Source of the DNA: Corynebacterium sp.
GTDB lineage: Bacteria > Actinomycetota > Actinomycetes > Mycobacteriales > Mycobacteriaceae
Assembly (NCBI GenBank): GCA_030450335.1
Contig: JAKDIS010000044.1
Location: 1 to 18,835, forward strand
Length of the DNA stretch: 18,835 nt
Reading direction: 5' to 3'
Position 1 is the first letter of the stretch; every line of letters starts with the position of its first letter. Made by a program: the position numbers and the translations under genes. Positions 7,614-14,503 of the stretch are shown here, one piece after another. The notes below the pieces were generated by a model that was not told the DNA's origin, searched no databases, and saw only the letters and a list, made by a program, of their open reading frames with translations.

Positions 7614-8113
7614 CGGTTGAACCACTCGCTTCCCCGGATCTCACCCATCACCGCGCGACGCTCCGCCGGCTCCATGCGCTGGAAGAACATCACCCCGTCC
7701 AGGTGGTCGGTCTCATGCTGCACGCAGCGGGCCATCAGCCCGTCGGCCTCGCGGTCCACCGTGGCCCCGTCCACCGTGGAACCGGTGAGACGGACCCGTT
7801 CGAACCTGGTCACCGGGCCGCCGGTCTCGGGAACCGACAGGCACCCCTCCCGCGCGGTCTGCTCGTCCTCGCCGACGGCGCTCCACACCGGGTCGATGAC
7901 GTGGCCGCGGTCGCCGTCGCAGTCGTAGACGAAGATCCGGCGGGTCAGGCCCACCTGGTTCGCCGCCAGACCGACTCCCCCGGCGGAGTCCATGGTCTCC
8001 AGCATGTCGTCGATGAGGGTGGGCAGGGAGTCGTCGCCGGTGGGGTCGCCGACCGGGTCCGCGACAGTGCGCAGGACCGGGTCGCCGAAGAGACGGATGT
8101 CGAGAACGGTCAT
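7610..8113 (-). CDS. def: Peptide deformylase
   Basis: Def removes the formyl group from the N-terminal methionine of new proteins, reversing on the product what Fmt does on the initiator tRNA. The 167-residue protein has all three deformylase motifs: GVGLAANQVG (46-55), EGCLSVP (89-95) and QHETDHLDG (132-140). C91, H133 and H137 bind the metal and E134 is catalytic. The start ATG has no Shine-Dalgarno sequence; TAGACT 8 bases upstream suggests a leaderless message for def-fmt-rsmB. The def stop overlaps the fmt start as ATGA. Confidence 0.96.
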   Translation of the reverse strand: MTVLDIRLFGDPVLRTVADPVGDPTGDDSLPTLIDDMLETMDSAGGVGLAANQVGLTRRIFVYDCDGDRGHVIDPVWSAVGEDEQTAREGCLSVPETGGPVTRFERVRLTGSTVDGATVDREADGLMARCVQHETDHLDGVMFFQRMEPAERRAVMGEIRGSEWFNR

Positions 8114-8121
8114 GGCGTCAC

Positions 8122-8127
8122 AGTCTA
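8122..8127 (-). promoter_or_regulatory. Putative -10 element of a leaderless def-fmt-rsmB promoter
   Basis: TAGACT (TANANT match), 8 bases before the def ATG, in the 27-base gap after priA. No convincing -35 sequence is present. Confidence 0.5.
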
Positions 8128-8140
8128 CCGCCAGGCCCGG

Positions 8141-10234
8141 CTACCCCACCCGCACCGGGTCGACGACGATGCGCAGCGGGTCGGACTGGCGGCGCGTGGC
8201 ACGCAAAGACAACGCCGCGCGCAGCGACGCCCCGAGCATCTCGGCGGTCCCACCGGGCTCGACGGTGACCGGGACGCGGACGATCAGCCGGCGCGCGGTC
8301 GCCGCCTCCGGCTCGCCCAGCCCCGCCGGTCTGCGCACACCCGGCGGCAATTCCACCGGGCCGAGGCGTTCGACCCCGCCGAGCTGTTCCGGCGGCGCCC
8401 AGGCGTCCTCGAACTGCTCCAGGGACGTTGGCGTGCCGTCCACCGCGACCAGCGTCACCGCCGGGGGGAAGGACGCCTCGCGCCGTCCTGCCAGCTCGCG
8501 GGCGGCCGCGCCCTCCGGGTCCCAGCGGATCAGGGCCTGCACCGTCGGGTCGTCCGGTGCGACGGCGACGACCATCTCGCCGCCGGACTCGCGCGGCACC
8601 GCCAGACACGCCGCCTCCATCCACTGGCGCAGCGCGGCCTCCCCGGCCCGCAGGTCTTCACGGCCCAAGGTGAGCCAGGTGTCCAGCACCAGCACCGCGC
8701 CGTAGCCGCCGCCGTCCTCCACCACCGGCTCCGAGCCCGGGGTGGCGACCACCAGGCCCGCCTTGTCCGGCACGTGGGTGCGCATCTGGCCGCCGCCGGA
8801 GACCACCACCGGCACCCCGGTGAAGGCCCGGCCCAATTCCTCGGCGGTGCGCTCCTGGCCCACAACCGACATGCGCAGGGCGTGCCCGCCGCAGGTCCCG
8901 CAGGTGAACTGGCCCTCCAGTGCACCACACCAGCGGCAGCGCGGCACCGAGGACCCGTCGGTGCCGGTGGGGCCGGCCGGCAGCTCCAGGGGGCCGTTGC
9001 AGCGCCGGCACCGCGCGGGCGTCCGGCACGTCGAACACGCCACCGCCGGGGCGTAGCCACGCCGCGGCACCTGCACCAGGCAGGGCATGTCGGCGTCCAG
9101 GCTCCGTCGGATCGCCTTGAGCCCGGCCGAGGGCAGACGGGAGTGCGTGGCGTGGGCGTCGTGGATGTCGTCGAGGGCATGGATCCACGGCATGCGGGCA
9201 CGCAGGGACTCCGGCAGCGGGCGCAGGGTGGGGGTGAAACCCTCCTCCACCCAGCGCTGGATCTCCGCCGAACGGTGTGCCCCGCCCACGAGCAGGCCGG
9301 TCTCCTCCAGTTCCGAGCGCAACCGCAGCACCTCACGGGCGTGCAGGTAGGGCGAGCGCGGGTCCACCAGGTTGTCGTCCGCCTCGCCCAGCAGCACGAT
9401 CAGGCGCAGGTCGGCGACCGGGGCACTGGCCGCCGACCTCGTGCCGACCACCACCCGGCCCTGGCCCGCCAGCACCGCCAGATAACGGCGGTAACGTGCC
9501 GCCGGGCCGACCTTCGCGCTGAGTTCGGTGATCTGCGCCGCGGACAGGAACACCCGCAACGCCGCGACGACCCGGTCGACCTCCCGCTGGTTCGGGGCCA
9601 CGACCAGCACCCCGCCACCGTTCCAGGCGACCGACGCGGCGGCCTCTGCCACCCGCGCGGCCCAGTCCTCCCCCGGCGTCCACAGCCAGGACGCCCGGGC
9701 GGCCCGGCCGTCGAGCACCGCACCTAGGAAACTGTCGGCGTGGCGGTACCCCGCCCAGCCCGACGCCGCGGCGGTACGCGGGGCGGCGACGAGATCGTCT
9801 CGGGCGACCAGCGGGCCGTAGAGCTCCTCCCAGTCCACCCCACCACCGAAGAGCCCGTCCTTCTCCGCCGAGGCGTGCCGCGACGGCACCAGCGCGCGGA
9901 TCACGTCCGAGCGGGTGCCGGCGTAGCGGTCGGCGAGATGGTTCACCAACGACCAGATCCGCGGCGGCACGACCTGCAACGGGCTGATCACCCGGTTCAA
10001 CGAGGCCAGGGTGCCCACGTGGTCGGTGGTGCGGCGGCGCTCCACGAGCAGGGCGTCCACCAGACGCCCGGCGAAACGCACCCGCACCTTCACCCCAGGG
10101 CGCGCCTCGGCGTCCAGCTTCGCCGGCACGGCGTAGTCGAACAGCCGGTCCAGGTGCGGCATGCCCAGCAACGGCAGGACGCGGGCGACCGGGTCGTCCA
10201 CCTCCCCCTCAGCCGGGCCGGTCGGGTCGGCCAC
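8141..10234 (-). CDS. priA: PriA-like primosomal protein lacking helicase motifs
   Basis: The 697-residue protein aligns by eye with PriA in its N-terminal DNA-binding part (DRLFDYAVP 29-37, PGVKVRVRFAGR 46-57) and in its paired zinc-binding region, where eight cysteines are kept at 400, 403, 409, 412, 433, 436, 445 and 448. The ATPase motifs are missing: AVLDGRAARASW (172-183) stands where Walker A (GxTGSGKT) belongs, and LLGEADDN (281-288) replaces the DEEH box. Actinobacterial PriA proteins are known to lack detectable helicase motifs, so a structural role in replication restart is more likely than unwinding. The GTG start lies 9 bases after the metK stop with a GGGAAAA sequence before it, so it probably shares the metK transcript. 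Confidence 0.9.
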   Translation of the reverse strand: MADPTGPAEGEVDDPVARVLPLLGMPHLDRLFDYAVPAKLDAEARPGVKVRVRFAGRLVDALLVERRRTTDHVGTLASLNRVISPLQVVPPRIWSLVNHLADRYAGTRSDVIRALVPSRHASAEKDGLFGGGVDWEELYGPLVARDDLVAAPRTAAASGWAGYRHADSFLGAVLDGRAARASWLWTPGEDWAARVAEAAASVAWNGGGVLVVAPNQREVDRVVAALRVFLSAAQITELSAKVGPAARYRRYLAVLAGQGRVVVGTRSAASAPVADLRLIVLLGEADDNLVDPRSPYLHAREVLRLRSELEETGLLVGGAHRSAEIQRWVEEGFTPTLRPLPESLRARMPWIHALDDIHDAHATHSRLPSAGLKAIRRSLDADMPCLVQVPRRGYAPAVACSTCRTPARCRRCNGPLELPAGPTGTDGSSVPRCRWCGALEGQFTCGTCGGHALRMSVVGQERTAEELGRAFTGVPVVVSGGGQMRTHVPDKAGLVVATPGSEPVVEDGGGYGAVLVLDTWLTLGREDLRAGEAALRQWMEAACLAVPRESGGEMVVAVAPDDPTVQALIRWDPEGAAARELAGRREASFPPAVTLVAVDGTPTSLEQFEDAWAPPEQLGGVERLGPVELPPGVRRPAGLGEPEAATARRLIVRVPVTVEPGGTAEMLGASLRAALSLRATRRQSDPLRIVVDPVRVG

Positions 10235-10243
10235 CGGTTTTCC

Positions 10244-11506
10244 CTACTGTGCCGCGTTCTGGGCCGCATTCTGGGCGGCGGCGGCCAGGGCGTCGGCGCG
10301 CTGCGTGCTCTCCCACGGCAGGTCGATGTCCGTGCGGCCGAAGTGACCGTAGGCGGCGGTCTGCGCGTAGATCGGACGCAGCAGGTCCAGGTCGCGGATG
10401 ATCGCACCGGGGCGAAGGTCGAAGACCTCGCTCACCGCCTGCTGGATCTGCTCGTCGGTCAGCCCGCCGGTGGCGGTGCCGAAGGTCTCCACGTACAGGC
10501 CCACCGGGCGGGCACGGCCGATGGCGTAGGCCACCTGCACCTCCGCACGGTGCGCCAGGCCCGCGGCGACGATGTTCTTGGCCACCCAGCGCATCGCGTA
10601 GGCCGCCGAGCGGTCCACCTTGCTCGGGTCCTTGCCGGAGAACGCCCCGCCACCGTGACGGGCCATGCCGCCGTAGGTGTCCACGATGATCTTGCGTCCG
10701 GTCAGCCCGGCGTCGCCCATCGGCCCGCCGAGGATGAACGACCCCGACGGGTTGATCAGCAGGGTCAGCTCGCCGGTGACGAAGTCCTGCAGGCCGGCGT
10801 CCTCGATGACCCAGTCGACCACGTTGGTGCGCAGCTGCTCGGTGAGCTCGGCCTGGGTGATCTCCTCGTCGTGCTGGGTGGAGATGACCACGGTGTCCAG
10901 GTGGGAGGGGCGGCCCTCGGCGTCGTAGGCGAAGGTGACCTGGGTCTTGCCGTCCGGACGCAGGTGGTTGACGATGCCCTCCTTGCGCACCTGGGTCAGC
11001 CGGCGCGACAGGCGGTGGGCCGTGGCGATCGGCAGGGGCATCAGCTCCGGGGTCTCGTCCGAGGCGTAGCCGAACATCAGGCCCTGGTCGCCGGCACCGG
11101 CCTGGTCGACGTCCTCGTACTTGTCTCCCTCCGCGCCGCTGCGAATCTCGTGGGAGGTGTCGACGCCGTCGCCGATCTCCTGCGACTGCTCGCCGATGGC
11201 GATGTTGACGCCGCAGGTCCGGCCGTCGAAACCGACGGAGGAGGAGGTGAAGCCGATGCTCAGCAGGGTCTCACGGACCAGCTTCGGGATCTCCACGTAG
11301 GCGTCCGTGCGGACCTCGCCGGCCACGTGCACCTGGCCGGTGGTGACCATCGTCTCCACCGCCACGTGCGAGCGCGGGTCCTTGGCCAGCAACGCGTCGA
11401 GGATCGTGTCCGAGATCGCGTCGCAGATCTTGTCGGGGTGGCCCTCGGTCACCGACTCACTGGTGAACAGGCGGGGACGTGCGGAGGAGGGGGTGCTCTC
11501 TGTCAT
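10244..11506 (-). CDS. metK: S-adenosylmethionine synthetase
   Basis: MetK makes S-adenosylmethionine from methionine and ATP, supplying methyl donors such as the one used by RsmB here. The 420-residue protein has the family motifs GHPDK (22-26, ATP binding), [12 protein letters not shown] (137-148) and [16 protein letters not shown] (285-300). The three-domain core ends near [13 protein letters not shown]; the final residues form a repeated AAQN tail of recent repeat origin. The ATG has only a weak purine-rich sequence upstream, after a leader of about 107 bases. The control region carries a McbR-type operator, direct repeats and a strong hairpin. priA follows after 9 bases. Confidence 0.97.
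   Translation of the reverse strand: MTESTPSSARPRLFTSESVTEGHPDKICDAISDTILDALLAKDPRSHVAVETMVTTGQVHVAGEVRTDAYVEIPKLVRETLLSIGFTSSSVGFDGRTCGVNIAIGEQSQEIGDGVDTSHEIRSGAEGDKYEDVDQAGAGDQGLMFGYASDETPELMPLPIATAHRLSRRLTQVRKEGIVNHLRPDGKTQVTFAYDAEGRPSHLDTVVISTQHDEEITQAELTEQLRTNVVDWVIEDAGLQDFVTGELTLLINPSGSFILGGPMGDAGLTGRKIIVDTYGGMARHGGGAFSGKDPSKVDRSAAYAMRWVAKNIVAAGLAHRAEVQVAYAIGRARPVGLYVETFGTATGGLTDEQIQQAVSEVFDLRPGAIIRDLDLLRPIYAQTAAYGHFGRTDIDLPWESTQRADALAAAAQNAAQNAAQ
10247..10282. repeat. 12-bp imperfect repeat at the metK 3' end
   Basis: Three 12-base units on the plus strand (CTGTGCCGCGTT, CTGGGCCGCATT and the diverged CTGGGCGGCGGC) encode the [12 protein letters not shown]-terminus of MetK, outside the conserved fold. 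Confidence 0.75.
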
Positions 11507-11552
11507 GGACTTCGCTGACTTCCTGACTTGTCTTCGAGATGGTGTCTTGGGT

Positions 11553-11571
11553 GGATCTCGGGGCGAGATCC
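11553..11571 (-). other. Strong hairpin in the metK leader
   Basis: Perfect 8-base arms GGATCTCG and CGAGATCC are separated by three C residues (minus strand). The hairpin lies about 47 bases before the ATG, without a following T-run. Its 3' arm can also pair with ATCTCG at 11535-11540, giving two mutually exclusive stems. It does not resemble the SAM riboswitch classes I know. Confidence 0.6.
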
Positions 11572-11619
11572 TGCTCTGTTTCTGTCGTACGTGACCGTGG
11601 TGCGCGCCCGAACGTCACC

Positions 11620-11625
11620 ATCCTA
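11620..11625 (-). promoter_or_regulatory. Putative -10 element of the metK promoter
   Basis: TAGGAT on the minus strand, overlapping the McbR-type palindrome by two bases. A start about 7 bases downstream would give a leader of about 107 bases. The sequence 17-18 bases upstream does not resemble a -35 box. Confidence 0.5.
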
Positions 11626-11639
11626 GACCAAGCAGTCTG
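11624..11639 (-). promoter_or_regulatory. McbR-type operator upstream of metK
   Basis: The plus strand reads TAGAC-CAAGCA-GTCTG, one mismatch from the published C. glutamicum McbR consensus TAGAC-N6-GTCTA. McbR is the TetR-type repressor of methionine and cysteine genes, and metK is among its targets in that species. The site overlaps the putative -10 box, as expected for repression by promoter occlusion. Confidence 0.7.
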
Positions 11640-11664
11640 TAAAGTGGTGGCGGCGGGTGTCGGA

Positions 11665-11698
11665 GGGCACCCGGTATGGCGCCTGTGGGGCACCCGGT
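11665..11698. repeat. 11-bp direct repeats upstream of the metK promoter
   Basis: GGGCACCCGGT occurs at 11665-11675 and again, exactly, at 11688-11698, 23 bases apart, between the coaBC stop and the metK promoter. Each copy contains a near-palindromic CACCCGGT core. The spacing of about two helical turns fits a protein-binding site, but no regulator can be named. Confidence 0.6.
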
Positions 11699-11704
11699 GA
11701 GGTC

Positions 11705-12961
11705 TCAGCCGGGCAGCAGGTCCTCGAGCGTGTCGAGGATGTACGAGGCCACGACCAGCTTGGACGACGCCGGGACCTCGGTGACCTCCTCGGCGCCCGG
11801 ACGCTGTCCCGGGGTGAGGATCCAGCCCTGGCTGTCCGCCTGGCCGAACACCACCCCGTCGCCGACGGCATTGCACATCAGCAGGTCACAGCCTTTTCGC
11901 TCTAGTTTTGCCCGCGCGAGGTCCAACGGGGAGTGAGACTCGTCACCGGTTTCCGCGGCGAAGCCGGCGATGACGAGGTCCTCCGGCAGCCCGCCGCCGC
12001 GGCGACGCTCCACCAGACCGTGCAGGATGTCCGGGTTCTCGGTCAGCTCCAGGGTGGTCAGGTCTGTCTCCCCACCCTTCTTCAGCTTGGCTCCGGCCGT
12101 GGTCGCGGGGCGGAAGTCCGCCACCGCGGCGGCCATGACCACCGCGTCCACCCCACCGGCCAGTTCCGCCACGGCATTCTCCATCTCCCGGGCACTACGC
12201 ACCCGGGTGACGCGGGCACCCGAGGGCACCGGCAGGTCCTCGGTGACCCCGGCGACGAGCTCCACCTGCGCGCCACGCTGCACGGCGATGTCGGCCAGGG
12301 CGAATCCCTGCCGGCCCGAGGAGGCGTTGCCGAGGTAGCGCACCGGGTCCAGGGCCTCGTGCGTGCCACCGGCGGTCACCAGGACCCGCCGACCCGCCAG
12401 GGACTGACGGAAGATGCCGAACCGGTCCAGTGCCGCCGTGGCCAACGCCCCGATGTGCTCGGGCTCGGGCAGACGCCCCGCACCGGAGTCCGTGCCCGTC
12501 AGCCGGCCGTGGGCGGGCTCGAGCACCGTCACCCCGCGTCGACGCAGCGTGGCCACGTTGTCGCGGGTCGCCGGGTTCTGCCACATCTCGGTGTGCATCG
12601 CCGGCGCCAGCACCACCGGGCACGTCGCCACCAGCACGCTGGCGGTCAGCAGGTCGTCGCTACGCCCGTGCGCCAGACGCGCCAGCAGGTCCGCGGTGGC
12701 CGGGGCGATCACGATCAGGTCGGCGTCCTGCCCCAGGCGCACGTGCCGGACCTCGTCCACCCCGTCGAAGACGGTGGTGGACACCGGGTTGCCGGAGAGG
12801 GCCTCGAACGTCGCCGCACCGACGAAACGCAGGGCCGACTCGGTGGGGATGACGTGGACGTCGTGCCCGGCCTCGGTGAAGTAGCGGACCAGGGCGCCGG
12901 ACTTGTAGGCGGCGATACCGCCCCCCACGCCGACGAGCACGTTCAGTTGGTTGTCACTCAC
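11705..12961 (-). CDS. coaBC: Bifunctional phosphopantothenoylcysteine decarboxylase / phosphopantothenate-cysteine ligase
   Basis: CoaBC (Dfp) joins cysteine to 4'-phosphopantothenate and decarboxylates the product with FMN, two steps of coenzyme A synthesis. In the 418-residue protein the CoaC half has GVGGGIAAYK (11-20), H73 in VRHVRLGQDAD, APATADLLARLAHG (86-99) and PAMHTEMW (120-127). The CoaB half has VLVTAGGTHEALDPVRYLGNA (193-213), the lysine-rich AKLKK (291-295) and AGFAAETGDE (332-341). The PxMNxxMW motif has His in place of Asn, a variant I associate with actinobacteria. The GTG at 12961 is preferred: TAGGCT 8 bases upstream and no Shine-Dalgarno sequence indicate a leaderless mRNA. 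The 39 extra open codons upstream look non-coding. Confidence 0.93.
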   Translation of the reverse strand: MSDNQLNVLVGVGGGIAAYKSGALVRYFTEAGHDVHVIPTESALRFVGAATFEALSGNPVSTTVFDGVDEVRHVRLGQDADLIVIAPATADLLARLAHGRSDDLLTASVLVATCPVVLAPAMHTEMWQNPATRDNVATLRRRGVTVLEPAHGRLTGTDSGAGRLPEPEHIGALATAALDRFGIFRQSLAGRRVLVTAGGTHEALDPVRYLGNASSGRQGFALADIAVQRGAQVELVAGVTEDLPVPSGARVTRVRSAREMENAVAELAGGVDAVVMAAAVADFRPATTAGAKLKKGGETDLTTLELTENPDILHGLVERRRGGGLPEDLVIAGFAAETGDESHSPLDLARAKLERKGCDLLMCNAVGDGVVFGQADSQGWILTPGQRPGAEEVTEVPASSKLVVASYILDTLEDLLPG

Positions 12962-12969
12962 AGGAGACC

Positions 12970-12975
12970 AGCCTA
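12970..12975 (-). promoter_or_regulatory. Putative -10 element of a leaderless coaBC promoter
   Basis: TAGGCT, 8 bases before the coaBC GTG; same hexamer and spacing as at uvrC and the PH gene. The -35 region is not recognisable. Confidence 0.5.
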
Positions 12976-13041
12976 GCCCACGCCCGCCGGGCGATGTTCC
13001 AGTGCCGTGGACCTGCTGGGGCCCTGCCGTGTCCCACCGAC

Positions 13042-13120
13042 GGCTCAGGCCCGCCACCGGCGACCGTCTCCCCCGCACTGGGTGCGGGGTACGACGGTGC
13101 CGACGGCGGGCCTGGGTGCC
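13042..13120. repeat. Long imperfect inverted repeat between rpoZ and coaBC
   Basis: Arms pair in steps: AGGCCCGCC (13047-13055) with 13105-13113 (9 bp), CGGC (13058-13061) with 13099-13102 (4 bp), ACCGTC (13063-13068) with 13093-13098 (6 bp), and an apical CCCCGCA/TGCGGGG stem (13071-13077 with 13083-13089) around a 5-base loop. GGC/GCC at the base extends it. This fills nearly half of the 173-base gap. Neither strand has a following T-run, so it is not a classical intrinsic terminator; it could be a 3'-end stabiliser, a factor-dependent terminator or a REP-like element. Confidence 0.7.
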
Positions 13121-13134
13121 GGGAAGCGGGTGGA

Positions 13135-13407
13135 TCAGCCTTCGGTGTGCTCCAGCAGATCGCCCTCGATCTCACGCAGGGCCACCGACAGCGGCTTCTC
13201 GTGGGCTTCCGGGGTGACCAGCGGGCCGACGAACTCGAACACGCCGTCACCGACGGTCTGGAAGTAGTTGTTGATCTGACGCGCACGCTTGGCCGCGAAG
13301 ATCACCAGGGCGTACTTCGAGGACACCTTGGTCAGCAGATCATCGATCGGCGGGTTGGTGATGCCGACCGCCGGGTCGAAGACGGTTGAGTTGTCGTTGG
13401 TTTCCAC
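13135..13407 (-). CDS. rpoZ: DNA-directed RNA polymerase omega subunit
   Basis: Omega helps fold and assemble the beta' subunit of RNA polymerase. The 90-residue protein contains [20 protein letters not shown] (16-35) and the conserved [10 protein letters not shown] (37-46) of the omega fold, and a C-terminal [16 protein letters not shown] segment as in other corynebacteria. Two GTG starts are possible. I prefer 13407 because AAAGGTG lies just upstream; the earlier one at 13428 (97 residues) has no Shine-Dalgarno sequence and adds MNKQRCG. It lies 50 bases after gmk, probably in the mihF-gmk-rpoZ transcript. Confidence 0.93.
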   Translation of the reverse strand: METNDNSTVFDPAVGITNPPIDDLLTKVSSKYALVIFAAKRARQINNYFQTVGDGVFEFVGPLVTPEAHEKPLSVALREIEGDLLEHTEG

Positions 13408-13428
13408 TCCACACCTTTGCTTGTTCAC

Positions 13429-13444
13429 CGCGTTGGAAAACGCG
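13429..13444 (-). other. Small hairpin between gmk and rpoZ
   Basis: CGCGTT and AACGCG form a perfect 6-bp stem with a TTCC loop in the 50-base gap, about 21 bases before the preferred rpoZ start. No T-run follows. It could be an mRNA processing or stability element. Confidence 0.4.
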
Positions 13445-13457
13445 AGTTGTCTTGCTC

Positions 13458-14063
13458 TTACTCTGCGTGGCCGGTGAGCAGGGCGCTGATCTCGGCGACA
13501 GCCTCGGTCACGTCCCGGTTCACGACCACCCGGTCGAACTCACCCTTGGAGGCGAGCTCCTCACGGGCGGTCTCCAGGCGACGCCGGATGACGTCCTCAC
13601 TCTCGGTACCACGGCCGGTCAGCCGCTCCACCAGCTCCTCCCAGGTGGGAGGTGCCAGGAACACCGTGAGTGCCTCGGGCATCATCTGCTTGATGTTGCG
13701 CGCGCCGGCCAGGTCGACCTCGACCAGGACCGGACGCCCGGAACGCAGGGCCTCGGTCACCGGCTGTGCCGGGGTCCCGGACAACTGCAGGCCACCGTGG
13801 ATCTCCGCCCACTCGAGCATGAGGCCACCGTCCACCTCCTCCCGGAATCGCTCCCGGGAGACGTAGTGGTAGTCCCTGCCGTCGACCTCACCGGGACGGG
13901 GGTCCCGGGTCGTCCACGACACACTGAAGAACAGGTCCGGCACGGCGGCCTTCAACTGTGCGACCACAGTCGACTTCCCGACGGCCGACGGTCCCGCCAG
14001 CACGACCAGGTGCGGGGAGGGAACGTCGGTGTTCTGCACTTCGGCCTGAACTTGCGGGGACAA
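13458..14063 (-). CDS. gmk: Guanylate kinase
   Basis: Gmk phosphorylates GMP to GDP with ATP. The 201-residue protein has the P-loop GPSAVGKST (24-32), the GMP-binding segment [20 protein letters not shown] (47-66), [17 protein letters not shown] and the lid region [20 protein letters not shown]. The start is uncertain: TTG at 14063 lies 5 bases after the mihF stop with AGGAA very close to it, whereas GTG at 14039 would shorten the protein by 8 residues. Neither affects the conserved core. Tight spacing to mihF indicates co-transcription. Confidence 0.94.
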   Translation of the reverse strand: MSPQVQAEVQNTDVPSPHLVVLAGPSAVGKSTVVAQLKAAVPDLFFSVSWTTRDPRPGEVDGRDYHYVSRERFREEVDGGLMLEWAEIHGGLQLSGTPAQPVTEALRSGRPVLVEVDLAGARNIKQMMPEALTVFLAPPTWEELVERLTGRGTESEDVIRRRLETAREELASKGEFDRVVVNRDVTEAVAEISALLTGHAE

Positions 14064-14068
14064 GGTTC

Positions 14069-14389
14069 CTAGACCTCGAAACCGAAGCGCTCCAGCAGGG
14101 CGCGACGCTGACGGTCGCCCAGGCCGCGGAGGCGACGGGTGGGGGCGATCTCCAGCTCGGTCATGATCTCCTGGGCCTTGACCTTGCCGACCTTGGGCAT
14201 GGCCTCGAGAAGGGCCGACACCTTCATCTTGCCGATGATCGGGTCTTCGTCGGCGTCAGCAAGGACCTGCTTGAGGTCGGTGCCTCCACGCTTGAGCTTC
14301 TCCTTGAGCTCGGCACGGGCCTTGCGGGCCTCGGCGGCCTTCTTCAGGGCTTCTGCACGCTGCTCCGGGGTCAACTGGGGAAGGGCCAC
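14069..14389 (-). CDS. mihF: Mycobacterial-type integration host factor (mIHF), nucleoid-associated protein
   Basis: mIHF is a small nucleoid protein of actinobacteria, unrelated in sequence to the heterodimeric E. coli IHF; it binds and bends DNA, supports phage integration and is essential in mycobacteria. The 106-residue protein has a long charged N-terminal helix ([20 protein letters not shown], 6-25) and the conserved core [20 protein letters not shown] (51-70) and [17 protein letters not shown] (83-99), containing the helix-two-turn-helix DNA-binding region. The GTG at 14389 is chosen because GGAGGA lies just upstream. The frame is open further upstream (ATG at 14443), but that stretch is less GC-rich and full of hairpins and repeats, so I read it as untranslated leader. 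Confidence 0.94.
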   Translation of the reverse strand: MALPQLTPEQRAEALKKAAEARKARAELKEKLKRGGTDLKQVLADADEDPIIGKMKVSALLEAMPKVGKVKAQEIMTELEIAPTRRLRGLGDRQRRALLERFGFEV

Positions 14390-14437
14390 GGGTTCCTCCG
14401 TCTTGTTCTGTGGTTCGATGTCACTTGCTATGGGGTA

Positions 14438-14452
14438 CTGCATGAAATGCAG
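14438..14452 (-). other. Hairpin in the mihF leader
   Basis: CTGCAT and ATGCAG form a perfect 6-bp stem with a TTC loop, about 50 bases before the mihF GTG and next to the 9-bp repeats. Confidence 0.45.
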
Positions 14453-14454
14453 GC

Positions 14455-14481
14455 ACTTCAGGTACTTCAGGTGTTTCAGCC
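14455..14481. repeat. 9-bp tandem repeats in the mihF leader
   Basis: ACTTCAGGT occurs twice in tandem on the plus strand (14455-14463 and 14464-14472), followed by a degenerate third copy. Read on the minus strand in the mihF frame it would encode HLK-YLK-CLH, but no start codon with a Shine-Dalgarno sequence is available before it. Confidence 0.7.
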
Positions 14482-14503
14482 GGTCGGACGTCACGTCCGA
14501 CCG
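14481..14503. repeat. Perfect 10-bp inverted repeat at the 5' end of the mihF leader
   Basis: CGGTCGGACG and CGTCCGACCG flank three bases (TCA on the plus strand). It begins about 7 bases after the predicted transcription start of the nearer promoter, so it would be either a 5'-terminal RNA hairpin or a DNA operator. Confidence 0.7.

Noticed and set aside
11507..11613. Known SAM riboswitch (SAM-I, SAM-IV) before metK
   Set aside because: I could not find the conserved core segments of these classes; only a simple hairpin with an alternative partner is visible. A covariance-model search would be decisive.
12962..13078. 39-codon N-terminal extension of coaBC
   Set aside because: Its composition is Arg/Gly/Pro-rich without similarity to CoaBC, it would reach into the inverted-repeat region, and the GTG at 12961 has a well-placed -10 hexamer.
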